Under the pieces are notes generated by a model, which worked only from the letters and a program-made list of their open reading frames with translations, was not told the DNA's origin and ran no database searches. A DNA stretch of 64,000 nt. Source: Pelagibacterium sp. 26DY04 (GTDB lineage: Bacteria > Pseudomonadota > Alphaproteobacteria > Rhizobiales > Devosiaceae). Positions 35,153 to 43,883 of the stretch are shown piece after piece. The position numbers and the translations under genes were made by a program. Every line of letters starts with the position of its first letter. The stretch's first letter is position 1. The DNA lies in NCBI RefSeq assembly GCF_031202305.1, contig NZ_CP101731.1, forward strand, positions 3,536,501 through 3,600,500. Direction: 5' to 3'.

Positions 35153-35641
35153 TCAGACGTCGGTCTTGGCGCCCGAGACCACCGCGGCGAGATCGATCAG
35201 GCCCACCATGCGGCCGTCATGGGTGACGATGCCGTTGAGAAGTTCGGTGTCGCCCGAATTGCCTTCCGGCACAGCGTGGATATCGTCCTTGGAAACGGTG
35301 AGGATATCGGACACCGCATCGACCAGGATGCCGATCCACTTTTCCCCCACGCTCATCACGACGACGACGTGGTTCTTGGTGGGGTTGGTCTGGCCGTCGC
35401 CGAAGCGGGCGCGCAGGTCGAAGATCGGGACGATCGTGCCGCGCAGATTGATCACTCCACGCACATATTCGCGCGTGTTGGGCAGCGGGGTCGCCCCGTT
35501 CCACGCGCGGATCTCGCGCACCGTGGTGATCTCGACGCCATAGATCTGTTCGTCGATCGAAAAGGCGATGAGCTGCAGCGAGTTCTGGCTCGCTCCCGCC
35601 GTTGTGTCCGAATAGTCGTCGCGAAGTCCAAGCGCTTCCAT
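35153..35641 (-). CDS. cheW: Chemotaxis coupling protein CheW
   Basis: 162 residues, with about 20 residues before the CheW beta-barrel. VEITTVREIRAWNGATPLPN, GVINLRGTIVPIFDLRARF and VDAVSDIL are the usual landmarks. It joins chemoreceptors to CheA. It follows cheA by 41 bases and closes the operon before a terminator. Confidence 0.94.
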   Translation of the reverse strand: MEALGLRDDYSDTTAGASQNSLQLIAFSIDEQIYGVEITTVREIRAWNGATPLPNTREYVRGVINLRGTIVPIFDLRARFGDGQTNPTKNHVVVVMSVGEKWIGILVDAVSDILTVSKDDIHAVPEGNSGDTELLNGIVTHDGRMVGLIDLAAVVSGAKTDV

Positions 35642-35682
35642 GTCGTGCCCCTTACCTAGCCGTCCTGGCTCCCATTGGCGTT

Positions 35683-37863
35683 CTATGCCGCATTCTGATG
35701 GGCATTTGTCGATTTGAGAGATTGCACATCAACAATCAACGCAACGTTACCATCGCCAAGGATCGTGCCCCCGGCGATGCCGTCGATGCGCTCGAAATTC
35801 TCTTCGAGCGATTTGATCACCACCTGCTGCTGGCCGATGATGTCATCGACCACCAGCGCGATCTTGGAATTGCCCTCGGCCTCGCACAACACCACGAACC
35901 GGCTGTCCTCGGACTGGGTGGAAGCCAGGCCGAAGCGCTGGGCGAGATCGACGACCTGCACGTAATCACCGCGCACCTGCAGCACTTTCCCGCCCGAGGG
36001 CATATGCCCGAAATCGGCGCGTGCGTTCTGGATGGTCTCAACGATGGAAGAGAGCGGGATGACGTAGGGGCTGCCGGCCACCTTGACCAGCATGACATCG
36101 AGCACGGCCAGCGTCAGCGGCAGGCGCAGCGTCATGCGCGTGCCCTTGCCGGTCCAGGAGCGCACGTGGACCGAACCGCCGATCTTCTTGATGTTGGAAA
36201 GGACCACGTCCATCCCCACGCCGCGGCCCGAGATGTCGGAAACCTCGCTCGCCGTCGAAAAGCCGGGGGCAAAGATCAGGTTGTCGATCTGCTCATCGGT
36301 CAATTGCTGGTCGGGGCCAACGACGCCGCGCTCGCGCGCGATCTGTAGAACGCGGTCGCGGTTGATGCCGGCTCCATCGTCTTCCACGACGATAAGGATG
36401 TTGCCGCCGGCCTGCTCGGCCGAGAGCCTGATGGTACCCATTTCGGGCTTGCCCGCTGCGAGGCGCTTTTCGGGGCTTTCGATGCCGTGATCGGCCGAAT
36501 TGCGCACCATGTGGGTAAGGGGATCGGAAAGCTGCTCGATCACCGTCTTGTCGATCTCGGTGGCTTCCCCGATGGTGTCGAGCTTGATCTTCTTGCCGGT
36601 TTTGGCCGCCAGCTCGCGAACCAGACGCGGCATGCGCGAGAACACCGATTTGACCGGTTGCGCGCGGATCGCCATCACCGCGTCCTGCAGGCCGCGCGTG
36701 GTCTGGGCCAGAACCTCGATGCCGCGCACCAGCTCCTGGTAGCGGTCGCGGATGGCGTCATCCATCTGCTGGGTCAGCATGGACTGGGTGATGACCAGTT
36801 CGCCCACCATATTGACGACGCGATCGACCTTGTCGAGATCGACCCGGATCGAAGACATCCCGATAGGCCGGCCGGCGGTCTCCTCGGCAGCCTCGCTCGT
36901 GGTGGAGGACGGCGCGACCGGGGCCGCCTCTTGAGCGCGAACGGCCGGTGCCGCGAAAGCAGGTTCGAGTTCGGCCATCAGGTCGTCGGGCTCACCGGTC
37001 GGCACGAATTTGCGCTCCGCCTTGGCCTCTTCGGCCAGCGCGGCAAAGCTCGGCATCTCCTCGTCCATCGCCAGGGGCGCGGCCTCGCTCCTTTCGATCG
37101 AAATGGCGCAATCGCCATCGACGAATTCGAAGACTTCGCGGATCGCCTCTTCGCTTGCCCTGTCCGAGACCAGTTCGATGGTCCAGGAACAATAGACCCC
37201 GAAAGGATCGAAATCGGCCAGGAGCGGCATTTTCGCAAGCTCTGGCGTCACCGTCATCGTGCCCAGCAGCCCTAGTTCTCGGAACAGCAGCAGCGGATCG
37301 TTGGCGCGCTCATAGAGAGTGGCAAAGGGCGTAAACCGGATGGTCCAGACGGTCGCGCCGCCAGCGGCTTGAACCGTGGACGGGGCCGCATCGAGGTTCA
37401 CCACGACGGGGGTGAAATCGATATCGAATTCATCCATCGCTTCCTCGCCATCCTCGGGCTGGGCCAATTCGACCGCATCGCCGCGGCTGAGCGCGTCGAA
37501 CTGCGCCTTTTCCACGGCGCCATAATCGGCAGCCAGCGTCTCGCCATTGCGTGCCGCGGCGACGAAATCGGCAACGATGTCGACCGAACGGATGCAGAGG
37601 ACGACCACGTCCTCGCCGAGCTCCACTCGTCCGTCCCGGACATAGTCGAGCAGCGTCTCGAAGCTGTGGGCGAAGCGCACCAGCGCATCGAACCCGAAAG
37701 CCCCGCCCCCGCCCTTGATCGAATGAATGGCGCGGAACACCGCGTTCAGGCGATCGGGGCTTCTGTCGCCCTCCTGGATCGCCGAAAACTGCTCCTCGAG
37801 TTCGAGCAGCAATTCGGAACATTCATCGAAATATGTGGCCTTGAATTCGTCGAGGTCACTCAT
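35683..37863 (-). CDS. cheA: Chemotaxis histidine kinase CheA
   Basis: 726 residues from the ATG at 37863. P1: HSIKGGGGAFGF with phospho-accepting H47. P2-like region about 160-280 (WTIRFTPFATLYERANDPLL), where CheY docks. P3: SIRVDLDKVDRVVNMVGEL, dimerisation. P4: HMVRNSADHGIE (N box), DDGAGI (G1), GRGVGMDVV (G2), an intact ATPase. P5: C-terminal CheW-like domain. A GTG at 37875 with AGGGGG close upstream could start it four residues earlier. It lies between cheY and cheW in one operon. Confidence 0.96.
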   Translation of the reverse strand: MSDLDEFKATYFDECSELLLELEEQFSAIQEGDRSPDRLNAVFRAIHSIKGGGGAFGFDALVRFAHSFETLLDYVRDGRVELGEDVVVLCIRSVDIVADFVAAARNGETLAADYGAVEKAQFDALSRGDAVELAQPEDGEEAMDEFDIDFTPVVVNLDAAPSTVQAAGGATVWTIRFTPFATLYERANDPLLLFRELGLLGTMTVTPELAKMPLLADFDPFGVYCSWTIELVSDRASEEAIREVFEFVDGDCAISIERSEAAPLAMDEEMPSFAALAEEAKAERKFVPTGEPDDLMAELEPAFAAPAVRAQEAAPVAPSSTTSEAAEETAGRPIGMSSIRVDLDKVDRVVNMVGELVITQSMLTQQMDDAIRDRYQELVRGIEVLAQTTRGLQDAVMAIRAQPVKSVFSRMPRLVRELAAKTGKKIKLDTIGEATEIDKTVIEQLSDPLTHMVRNSADHGIESPEKRLAAGKPEMGTIRLSAEQAGGNILIVVEDDGAGINRDRVLQIARERGVVGPDQQLTDEQIDNLIFAPGFSTASEVSDISGRGVGMDVVLSNIKKIGGSVHVRSWTGKGTRMTLRLPLTLAVLDVMLVKVAGSPYVIPLSSIVETIQNARADFGHMPSGGKVLQVRGDYVQVVDLAQRFGLASTQSEDSRFVVLCEAEGNSKIALVVDDIIGQQQVVIKSLEENFERIDGIAGGTILGDGNVALIVDVQSLKSTNAHQNAA

Positions 37864-37902
37864 TTTGCCAGCCACAGCCCCCTGTGCGCGCGCCCGAGAT
37901 GT

Positions 37903-38262
37903 CTAGTGGACGACCTTGTTGATGACGCTGATAAGCTTTTCGGGATCGAACGGTTTGACGATCCAGCCCGTCCCGCCGGCAGCGCGCCCCTGGTCGCGCT
38001 TGTCCTGGCTGGTTTCGGTGGTGAGGATGAGGATCGGCAAGCTCTGATGCTTGCCGGTCGAACGCACTTGTTTGATGAACTCGATCCCGTCCATCACCGG
38101 CATGTTGATATCGGTGATCACCACATCGACATCCTCGCGGCCCAGAACGTCGAGCCCGACCTGTCCGTTTTCGGCCTGCAGCACCTCAAAACCCGCATTG
38201 GTGAGGGTGTGGTGCAGCATGGCGAGGATGGTTCGCGAATCATCGACTGTCAGAACGCGCAT
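37903..38262 (-). CDS. cheY: Chemotaxis response regulator CheY (first copy, before cheA)
   Basis: 119 residues. Receiver domain: D7-D8 in LTVDDSR, phospho-site D51 in ITDINMPVMDG, T in LTTETSQ, K in WIVKPFDPEK. Closely spaced with the STAS gene upstream and cheA downstream, the usual order in Alphaproteobacteria. Together with the second CheY it could split roles between flagellar-switch binding and phosphate sink. Confidence 0.94.
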   Translation of the reverse strand: MRVLTVDDSRTILAMLHHTLTNAGFEVLQAENGQVGLDVLGREDVDVVITDINMPVMDGIEFIKQVRSTGKHQSLPILILTTETSQDKRDQGRAAGGTGWIVKPFDPEKLISVINKVVH

Positions 38263-38269
38263 AAGAGGA

Positions 38270-38560
38270 TTATCCCTTGAGAACGGGTTTAAAGACCGGA
38301 CCGAGTCCGAGCTTTTCGATTGCGCCGGTAACCACCGTGCTCGCATCCGAAATTGTGAAGGAGAAACCGGCTTTTTTCGCCGTTTCCGAGGCACTCAGGA
38401 GCATGAACAGCGCATTGGTCGAGACACGGTCGACGGCCGAGCCATCGACATCGACCGGACCGGCATGGAGTGCATCGAGCAAGGTTTCGCGGATCTCATC
38501 GAGCGCATCGAGATCGACAACCCGCGGCAAGGCCACGGACTGAGCTTGCGATTTTGGCAT
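38270..38560 (-). CDS. STAS domain protein of the chemotaxis operon
   Basis: 96 residues. A small STAS (anti-anti-sigma-like) domain: VVDLDALDEIRETLLDAL, DGSAVDRVSTNALFMLLSA, where the serine/threonine after VDR is at the usual phosphorylation position, and SDASTVVTGAIEKLGLG. It lies 7 bases before cheY and is the first gene of the STAS-cheY-cheA-cheW operon. Such proteins occur in many alphaproteobacterial che operons; the role is not settled. Confidence 0.85.
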   Translation of the reverse strand: MPKSQAQSVALPRVVDLDALDEIRETLLDALHAGPVDVDGSAVDRVSTNALFMLLSASETAKKAGFSFTISDASTVVTGAIEKLGLGPVFKPVLKG

Positions 38561-38669
38561 TTGAGGCCGTTTCCCCGCCCATTGATTGCAGTGGCGGGAG
38601 TTTGTCTGCCAAGCGTTTAAGAAGTCCTAAGCGCAGGTGGCGCCATATAAAAATGGGCCGGTTCGGACC

Positions 38670-40982
38670 TCAGGCAACCTGATCGAAATCGATCTTGCCC
38701 GCTTCGAGCAGGCTCGGGATGTCCTTGGCGGGACGCGGAGGTGAAAAGAGGAATCCCTGCACCTCTTCGATGCTCGATTGGCGCATCAGCAGCGTCAGTT
38801 GCGGCCGGGTCTCGACCCCTTCGACAACCACCGACATGCCCAGATCCGCCGTCAGCCGCGCCACGCCCACCAAAAGCTTGCGCGAGCGGCTGTCCGCCTC
38901 GACGTCCTGAAGGAACGAGCGGTCGATCTTGACCTTGTCGAGCGGGAAATGATGCAGATAGCTCAAGCTCGCATAACCGGTGCCGAAATCGTCGAGCGAT
39001 ATCCGCACCCCCAACCGCTTGAGGTTTTCGAGCACGGTCCGGGTCACTTCGGTGTTTTCCATGAGCACCGATTCGGTGATCTCGAGCTCCAACCGGTGCG
39101 CGGGCAGGCCCGAACGCTCCAAGGCCGAGATCACCGAGCGCACCACATCCCCGCGCCGGAACTGGATGGGCGAGATGTTGACGGCAACCCCGACCTCTCC
39201 CGGCCAGGACGCGCACTGCCGGCACGCCTCATGCAGGATCCAGTCGCCAAGCTCGATGATGACGTTGGTTTCCTCTGCCAGGGGGATGAATTCGGCCGGC
39301 GAGATCATGCCCCGCTCGGCATGCCGCCAGCGCACCAACGCCTCGCATACGGTGGTCTGGCCGGTCTTGAGGTTGATGATGGGCTGGAAGAACACTTCGA
39401 AATTGCCGTTTTCGAGCGCGTCGCGAACGGCGATTTCCAGAGCCCGCCGGTCCTGGGCCCGCACATCCATGTCCGGTTCGAAGAACCGCCACACCCCGCG
39501 CCCGTCGGACTTGGCGCAATAGAGCGCCAGATCGGCATTCTTGAGCACCTGATCGAACGTCTCGCCATCCGTGGGCTCGATGGCAATGCCGATGCTGGCT
39601 CCAATGACGATCTGGTGCCCTTCGACCGTGAACACTTCACTGAGCGCGCTGACGATCCGGCGGGCAGTAAGGCTCGCCTCCTTGGCATCGCCACCCCGCA
39701 AGGGCCGCAGGACCACGAATTCGTCACCGCCGAAACGGGCAATCACGTCGGACGGCCGCAGAACGCGGCGCAGCCGGGCGGCGACCTGGCACAGCAGCGC
39801 ATCGCCGCATGGGTGGCCCAAGGTGTCGTTCACCACCTTGAACTGGTCGAGATCGATAAACAGCAGCGCGCATGCCTGCCCGCGGGCGGCGACGGCTTCG
39901 AACTGCTCCTGGAAATAGCTGCGGTTGGGCAGGCCGGTCAGCGCATCATAGCGCGCCAGATGCTCGATCCGCGCCTCGGCCCTCCGCTTTTCGCTGATGT
40001 CTTCGACCAGCATCACGCAGCCGCCCGCCTCGATGGGCTGGAAGGTCAGCTCCAGGATCTTCTCGCCCGCCGCTTCGAGCACGAGAGCCCCGCTGCATCC
40101 GGCGGCGAACCAGTCCTGGAAGGATTCGATCACCTTTTGCCGCCCTTCCTTGGGCACCGAATTGGCTTCGAGCGTGCGCGCGAGCAGGGTCACGGCCTTG
40201 CGCCCTTTCCAGCGGCCCCCGGTCGGCAAACCTAAAAGCGTGAGGAAGCGCTCGTTGCAGACCACGAAGCGCTGGTCGGCATCGAACATGCACAACCCGT
40301 GCGGCATGTTGTTGACGGCGGTATCGAAATGGGAGGCCAGCGCCCGCAGGTCATGGGACGCGACCACGGCGTCGAACAGGGTATGGCGCAAGCGCGTCGC
40401 AATGTTTCTTACGCTCATGAAGAAGGGCACGAGCAGCAGCGCGAGAAACACATAGGCGAATTCGTATTGCAGAAGCAGCCCCGCCACCATGGGCACAGCG
40501 GCCGTTATGGTGGTGAAGGTCACGAGCTGGTCGGAGGCGTAGTTGCGGCCCGTAATGCCGATCATATAGGCCAGGCACACCGCAAAGCTCACAAGATGAA
40601 CCGCAGGATCCTGGGTGAGAAGAAAGGTGAGGAAGCACCAGAGGCTCAAAAACACCGCAAAGGTGCTCGACCCCAGGATGTAGCGCTTCTCCCAGCGCCG
40701 CGCCTCGGCCAGCGCCTGGGGCCCGGGCATGGCGCGCTCATAGGCGTTCATGTCCATCCAGCGCACGAACCCGGTGAGGCCCAAGGGAATGGCGCAGCCC
40801 GCGATCCACATCGAGCCGCTCATCCAGCCGGTGACCAGTGCCGCTGCAATGGCGCTGCCCGTACCCGAAAACAGCGAGCGCCGGTCCTTATAAAGGGCGG
40901 TCACCGAGGAAATGTAGACTTCTGCCGGCAAATTCGGCGTATTTTCCCGAGACTGCGGACGCATGGCCACTCTGTCTAACAT
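38670..40982 (-). CDS. Membrane PAS-GGDEF-EAL protein
   Basis: 770 residues. About five hydrophobic segments in the first 190 residues form a membrane sensor. A PAS domain spans about 215-335. GGDEF (418-422) is intact and preceded by R409-P-S-D412, an RxxD product-inhibition site exactly five residues upstream. EAL (547-549) is intact with ITESVLMENTE and DDFGTGYASL. The protein could both make and degrade c-di-GMP. Located just upstream of the chemotaxis operon, so it may link motility to the sessile state. The ATG at 40964 (MRPQS) is an alternative start. Confidence 0.9.
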   Translation of the reverse strand: MLDRVAMRPQSRENTPNLPAEVYISSVTALYKDRRSLFSGTGSAIAAALVTGWMSGSMWIAGCAIPLGLTGFVRWMDMNAYERAMPGPQALAEARRWEKRYILGSSTFAVFLSLWCFLTFLLTQDPAVHLVSFAVCLAYMIGITGRNYASDQLVTFTTITAAVPMVAGLLLQYEFAYVFLALLLVPFFMSVRNIATRLRHTLFDAVVASHDLRALASHFDTAVNNMPHGLCMFDADQRFVVCNERFLTLLGLPTGGRWKGRKAVTLLARTLEANSVPKEGRQKVIESFQDWFAAGCSGALVLEAAGEKILELTFQPIEAGGCVMLVEDISEKRRAEARIEHLARYDALTGLPNRSYFQEQFEAVAARGQACALLFIDLDQFKVVNDTLGHPCGDALLCQVAARLRRVLRPSDVIARFGGDEFVVLRPLRGGDAKEASLTARRIVSALSEVFTVEGHQIVIGASIGIAIEPTDGETFDQVLKNADLALYCAKSDGRGVWRFFEPDMDVRAQDRRALEIAVRDALENGNFEVFFQPIINLKTGQTTVCEALVRWRHAERGMISPAEFIPLAEETNVIIELGDWILHEACRQCASWPGEVGVAVNISPIQFRRGDVVRSVISALERSGLPAHRLELEITESVLMENTEVTRTVLENLKRLGVRISLDDFGTGYASLSYLHHFPLDKVKIDRSFLQDVEADSRSRKLLVGVARLTADLGMSVVVEGVETRPQLTLLMRQSSIEEVQGFLFSPPRPAKDIPSLLEAGKIDFDQVA

Positions 40983-41077
40983 GAGGCAGTCTGCTTTATA
41001 GACGGCAAAAACTTAAAATGTATTCTTTTAACCTCTTCAACTTTGAGAGCAGCGCTTAGCAGATCGTTTGCAAATGA

Positions 41078-41167
41078 TTAGCCGGCAAGCGCGCGCGTCC
41101 AAAGAGGCACAAATCCTTCCGCCAGCATAATGCACGCAAGGCCTGCCAGCGACCACCACGCCCACAT
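41078..41167 (-). CDS. Possible 29-residue single-helix membrane peptide
   Basis: The frame starts at an ATG with AAGG eight bases upstream and ends in TAA. The peptide begins MWAWWSLAGLACIMLAEG and continues FVPLWTRALAG: one hydrophobic helix with aromatic residues at its ends and a positive residue near the C terminus, as in real small membrane proteins. It lies alone in an AT-rich intergenic region yet its own sequence is GC-rich like coding DNA. No family recognised. Confidence 0.4.
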   Translation of the reverse strand: MWAWWSLAGLACIMLAEGFVPLWTRALAG

Positions 41168-41289
41168 TGTGTTTACCTTTATGGTTGCTGAAATATGAAC
41201 GTTTCAAGAAACAAAGATCTAAACGATTACTAAAACGTTAACGAATAATACTTCGGCGCAGAAGACGTGCCGAAGACAATTGACCTTGG

Positions 41290-41304
41290 TTAAATTTTAA
41301 TTAA
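41290..41304 (+). promoter_or_regulatory. CtrA-like binding box
   Basis: TTAA-N7-TTAA, the consensus of the alphaproteobacterial cell-cycle regulator CtrA, with spacer ATTTTAA. It ends 32 bases before the FeeM-like start, where it would overlap or abut the promoter. The region is AT-rich, so a chance match is possible. Confidence 0.5.
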
Positions 41305-41336
41305 AAATTGCCCTTATACGGTTTGGAGGGCAAGCC

Positions 41337-42077
41337 ATGAGTTCCGTTGCACCCGGTTCGGGGGTCTCGTTTTCACAACGTCTGATCGATTTTCTTGACA
41401 GGATCGAATATCGCCGCCTCGAAGAGCCGGCCGAGCGCGAGCAGGCATTCAACCTGCGATATGAAGCCTATGTCCGCGAGGGGATGATCTCCATCGCCTT
41501 CGAAAAGCGGCTGACCGATGCCTATGACGAGATGGACAACGTCCATGTCTTCGGCATCTACATGGATGGCGAAATCGCCAGCACCATCCGGGTGCACGTC
41601 GCCAGCCCCGGCATGGCTCACTCACCGACGGTCGATGCCTTTCCCGAAATGCTGATGCCCGAGATCGACAAGGGCAGCACCATCGTCGATCCCACCCGGT
41701 TCGCGGTGCATCCGGCCATGAGTGGGCGTCATCCCGAACTGCCCTATGTCACAGCGCGGCTGGGCTTCCTGGCGTCTGAATATTACGCCGCCGATCTGGG
41801 GCTTGCCTCGGTACGGCTCGAGCACCAGGCATTCTACAAGCGCCTGTTCGGCCTGCGGCCCTTGTGTCCGCCCCGCGTCTACCATGGCATGAACAAGCAG
41901 CTCAGCCTCATGGGCATAAACTATTGCGCCGTGCGCGAAAGCGTCGTCGCCCGCTATCCTTTCATGCGCACCACGGCCGAGGAGCTCGACACTCTCTTCG
42001 GCATGGCTTCGGTTCCGCTGGGCGCCCTGGCTGCGGCAGCGGCAGCCCGCAATGTCGAGTCCGTTGGCACCCGATAG
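41337..42077 (+). CDS. FeeM-type N-acyl amino acid synthase domain protein
   Basis: 246 residues. The core (about 20-210) resembles the FeeM/autoinducer-synthase-like GNAT fold: FNLRYEAYVREGM, then DNVHVFGIYMDGEIASTIRVHV, then the conserved VDPTRFAVHPAM and YVTARLGFLASEYYAADLG. FeeM joins a fatty acyl group from acyl carrier protein to an amino acid such as tyrosine; relatives may do other acylations. GGAGGG lies six bases before the ATG. A CtrA-like box lies upstream. It stands alone, with convergent alpha/beta hydrolase after it. Confidence 0.78.
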   Translation: MSSVAPGSGVSFSQRLIDFLDRIEYRRLEEPAEREQAFNLRYEAYVREGMISIAFEKRLTDAYDEMDNVHVFGIYMDGEIASTIRVHVASPGMAHSPTVDAFPEMLMPEIDKGSTIVDPTRFAVHPAMSGRHPELPYVTARLGFLASEYYAADLGLASVRLEHQAFYKRLFGLRPLCPPRVYHGMNKQLSLMGINYCAVRESVVARYPFMRTTAEELDTLFGMASVPLGALAAAAAARNVESVGTR

Positions 42078-42084
42078 TCAGCGA

Positions 42085-42939
42085 TCAGGCGTGGCGGCGA
42101 AGGCCGCCCGCCGCTCCCGCCGCCCATGCTGCGACATCATCGAGAAAGCGTTCCAGCAGCGCGTTGAACTCTCGAGGAGCCTCCAGGAATGGCGCATGAA
42201 CCGCTTTCTCGATCACATGGCAGCGCCCATCCCAGAGATTGGCGTAGTTGAGACCGGCAAGGTATTCGAGACGGGCGAAGGGTTCGTCCTGGCCATTGAC
42301 CACAGCAAGCGGAGCCCGGTTATGCTCGACCACGTATTTCTGATCGACGCCCAGTCCGGCCATTATGCCCCGCCCCATGATGCGGCGCATGCGCCAGTCG
42401 GTGCGTTCGATAAGCGCGCGGAAGTCCTGCGGCCCTCTGGCCCCGAAGCACATCCGGAAGAAGCGGTCGACGTCCCGCGGCCGCAAGCGACCCCGTGTGG
42501 TGAGCGCGAGATCGGTGTTGGGCTGAAAACCGCGCAACACACCCAGGATGCCGCGCGAAATCGGTGGCGTACCCATGATCATCAGTCCGGCAATGCGCGG
42601 ATCGCGCTCGATAAGCTCGATCCCGATATGCCCGCCCAGCGACCAGCCGACCACGGCGAGATGCTCGATGGCCAGAGCATCGAGAACCTCGGCCACGGTA
42701 TCGGCGAGCCCCGGCATGGTGTACCCGGCCTGCGGATCGCGCGCATTGCCCGACTGTCCATGCCCGGGCAGGTCGATGGCGATCAGCCGGTAGCGTTGGG
42801 CAAGCGGGCTCTGAAACTGACGGAAGAACACGTTGCGCGCGTTCGAATTGCCGTGCAGCAGCAGCACCGGAAAACCGCTCCCCTGCGTGTCGCTGAGCGC
42901 GATACGCGCCTGACTGCACTCGATTTCGCCGTACACCAT
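42085..42939 (-). CDS. Alpha/beta hydrolase
   Basis: 284 residues. LLHGNSNARNVF is the oxyanion loop, GWSLGG the nucleophile elbow, and VHAPFLEAP near the C terminus the catalytic histidine; the acid is likely in VVNGQDEPFAR. No signal peptide. Such hydrolases next to acyl-amino-acid synthases could cleave the product, but this is speculation. The ATG at 42939 is chosen over an ATG at 42972. It ends 7 bases from the convergent FeeM-like gene. Confidence 0.82.
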   Translation of the reverse strand: MVYGEIECSQARIALSDTQGSGFPVLLLHGNSNARNVFFRQFQSPLAQRYRLIAIDLPGHGQSGNARDPQAGYTMPGLADTVAEVLDALAIEHLAVVGWSLGGHIGIELIERDPRIAGLMIMGTPPISRGILGVLRGFQPNTDLALTTRGRLRPRDVDRFFRMCFGARGPQDFRALIERTDWRMRRIMGRGIMAGLGVDQKYVVEHNRAPLAVVNGQDEPFARLEYLAGLNYANLWDGRCHVIEKAVHAPFLEAPREFNALLERFLDDVAAWAAGAAGGLRRHA

Positions 42940-43052
42940 GGCCACTTCCGCACAGCACCTTCCTTTCCCCATCCTACAAGACAGGCCTCTCCAGCCCGTT
43001 AATGATTTCACACCCGGCCTTTCCCTATCGATCAACCAGACATGAGGACCCA

Positions 43053-43883
43053 ATGAGCACACCCGGCGCCCAACCCGCACACGACGATTACATCCTGGGT
43101 CATTCCGAACGCGAACTGGCGCGGCTCGAGCAGCAGGCAGCGCTCTTTGCCGGGCAGACCCGCGATATTCTGTTGCGTGCCGGGCTGGAAAAGGGGATGC
43201 GGGTTCTCGATCTCGGCTGCGGCGTCGGCGACGTCTCGCTCATCGCGGCCGAAATCGTCGGGCCGCAAGGTTCGGTCACCGGCATCGATCCCTCCGAAGC
43301 GGCGCTTTCGGTCGCCCGGGCCAGAGCGCACCGGCGCGGCTTTGATATCGCGTTCGAAGCGACCACGCTCGAGGCGATCGAAGAGCACCCCGATGTCGAT
43401 GCGGTGATAGGCCGGTTTATCCTGCTGCACATGACCGATCCGGGCGCCACCATCGCCGCACTCACCAAGCGGCTCAAGCCCGGCACGCTGGTAAATTTCA
43501 TCGAGTTCGACATCACCTCGTCCTATGCCGAGCCGGCCCTGCCGCTTCTCCACCAGGCTATCGCGCGGATCGGTGAGGTCTATCGCCGCTCCGGCCGCGC
43601 CGCCGACATGGGCGCCCGGCTCTACCCCGCCTATCGCGCTGCCGGGCTCACACCGGAGATGATCGGGCTTACACGCATCAGCAATCGCGATGATGTCGAT
43701 GGCTTCGCCTTTATCGTCGAGTCCACGCGCAGTCTGTTGCCGGCCATCGAGGCGCTCGGCATTGCGACGGCCGTCGAGATCGACATCGACACGCTGCATC
43801 AGCGCCTGCTCGACGAGGCAAGGGCGGGCGATCCGTGCATCTTCTACCCCCGTCTCGTCGGGGCATGGGCGCGGGTTTCCTGA
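43053..43883 (+). CDS. Class I SAM-dependent methyltransferase
   Basis: 276 residues. VLDLGCGVGDVSLIAA is motif I; TGIDPSEAAL is the acidic residue that binds the ribose; DAVIGRFILLHMTDP is motif IV. The rest is a variable substrate cap. The ATG at 43053 has GAGG upstream. It ends directly before the convergent GlxA-type regulator. Substrate unknown. Confidence 0.85.
   Translation: MSTPGAQPAHDDYILGHSERELARLEQQAALFAGQTRDILLRAGLEKGMRVLDLGCGVGDVSLIAAEIVGPQGSVTGIDPSEAALSVARARAHRRGFDIAFEATTLEAIEEHPDVDAVIGRFILLHMTDPGATIAALTKRLKPGTLVNFIEFDITSSYAEPALPLLHQAIARIGEVYRRSGRAADMGARLYPAYRAAGLTPEMIGLTRISNRDDVDGFAFIVESTRSLLPAIEALGIATAVEIDIDTLHQRLLDEARAGDPCIFYPRLVGAWARVS

Larger units (their letters stand above)
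40983..41336. other. 354-base AT-rich intergenic region
   Basis: It separates the minus-strand GGDEF-EAL gene from the plus-strand FeeM-like gene and is clearly more AT-rich than its surroundings. It holds a possible 29-codon membrane peptide on the minus strand (41078-41167) and a CtrA-like box (41290-41304). Otherwise I see nothing. Confidence 0.5.

Noticed and set aside
38778..40235. Plus-strand open frame of 485 codons
   Set aside because: It is the shadow of the PAS-GGDEF-EAL gene, whose motifs are intact.
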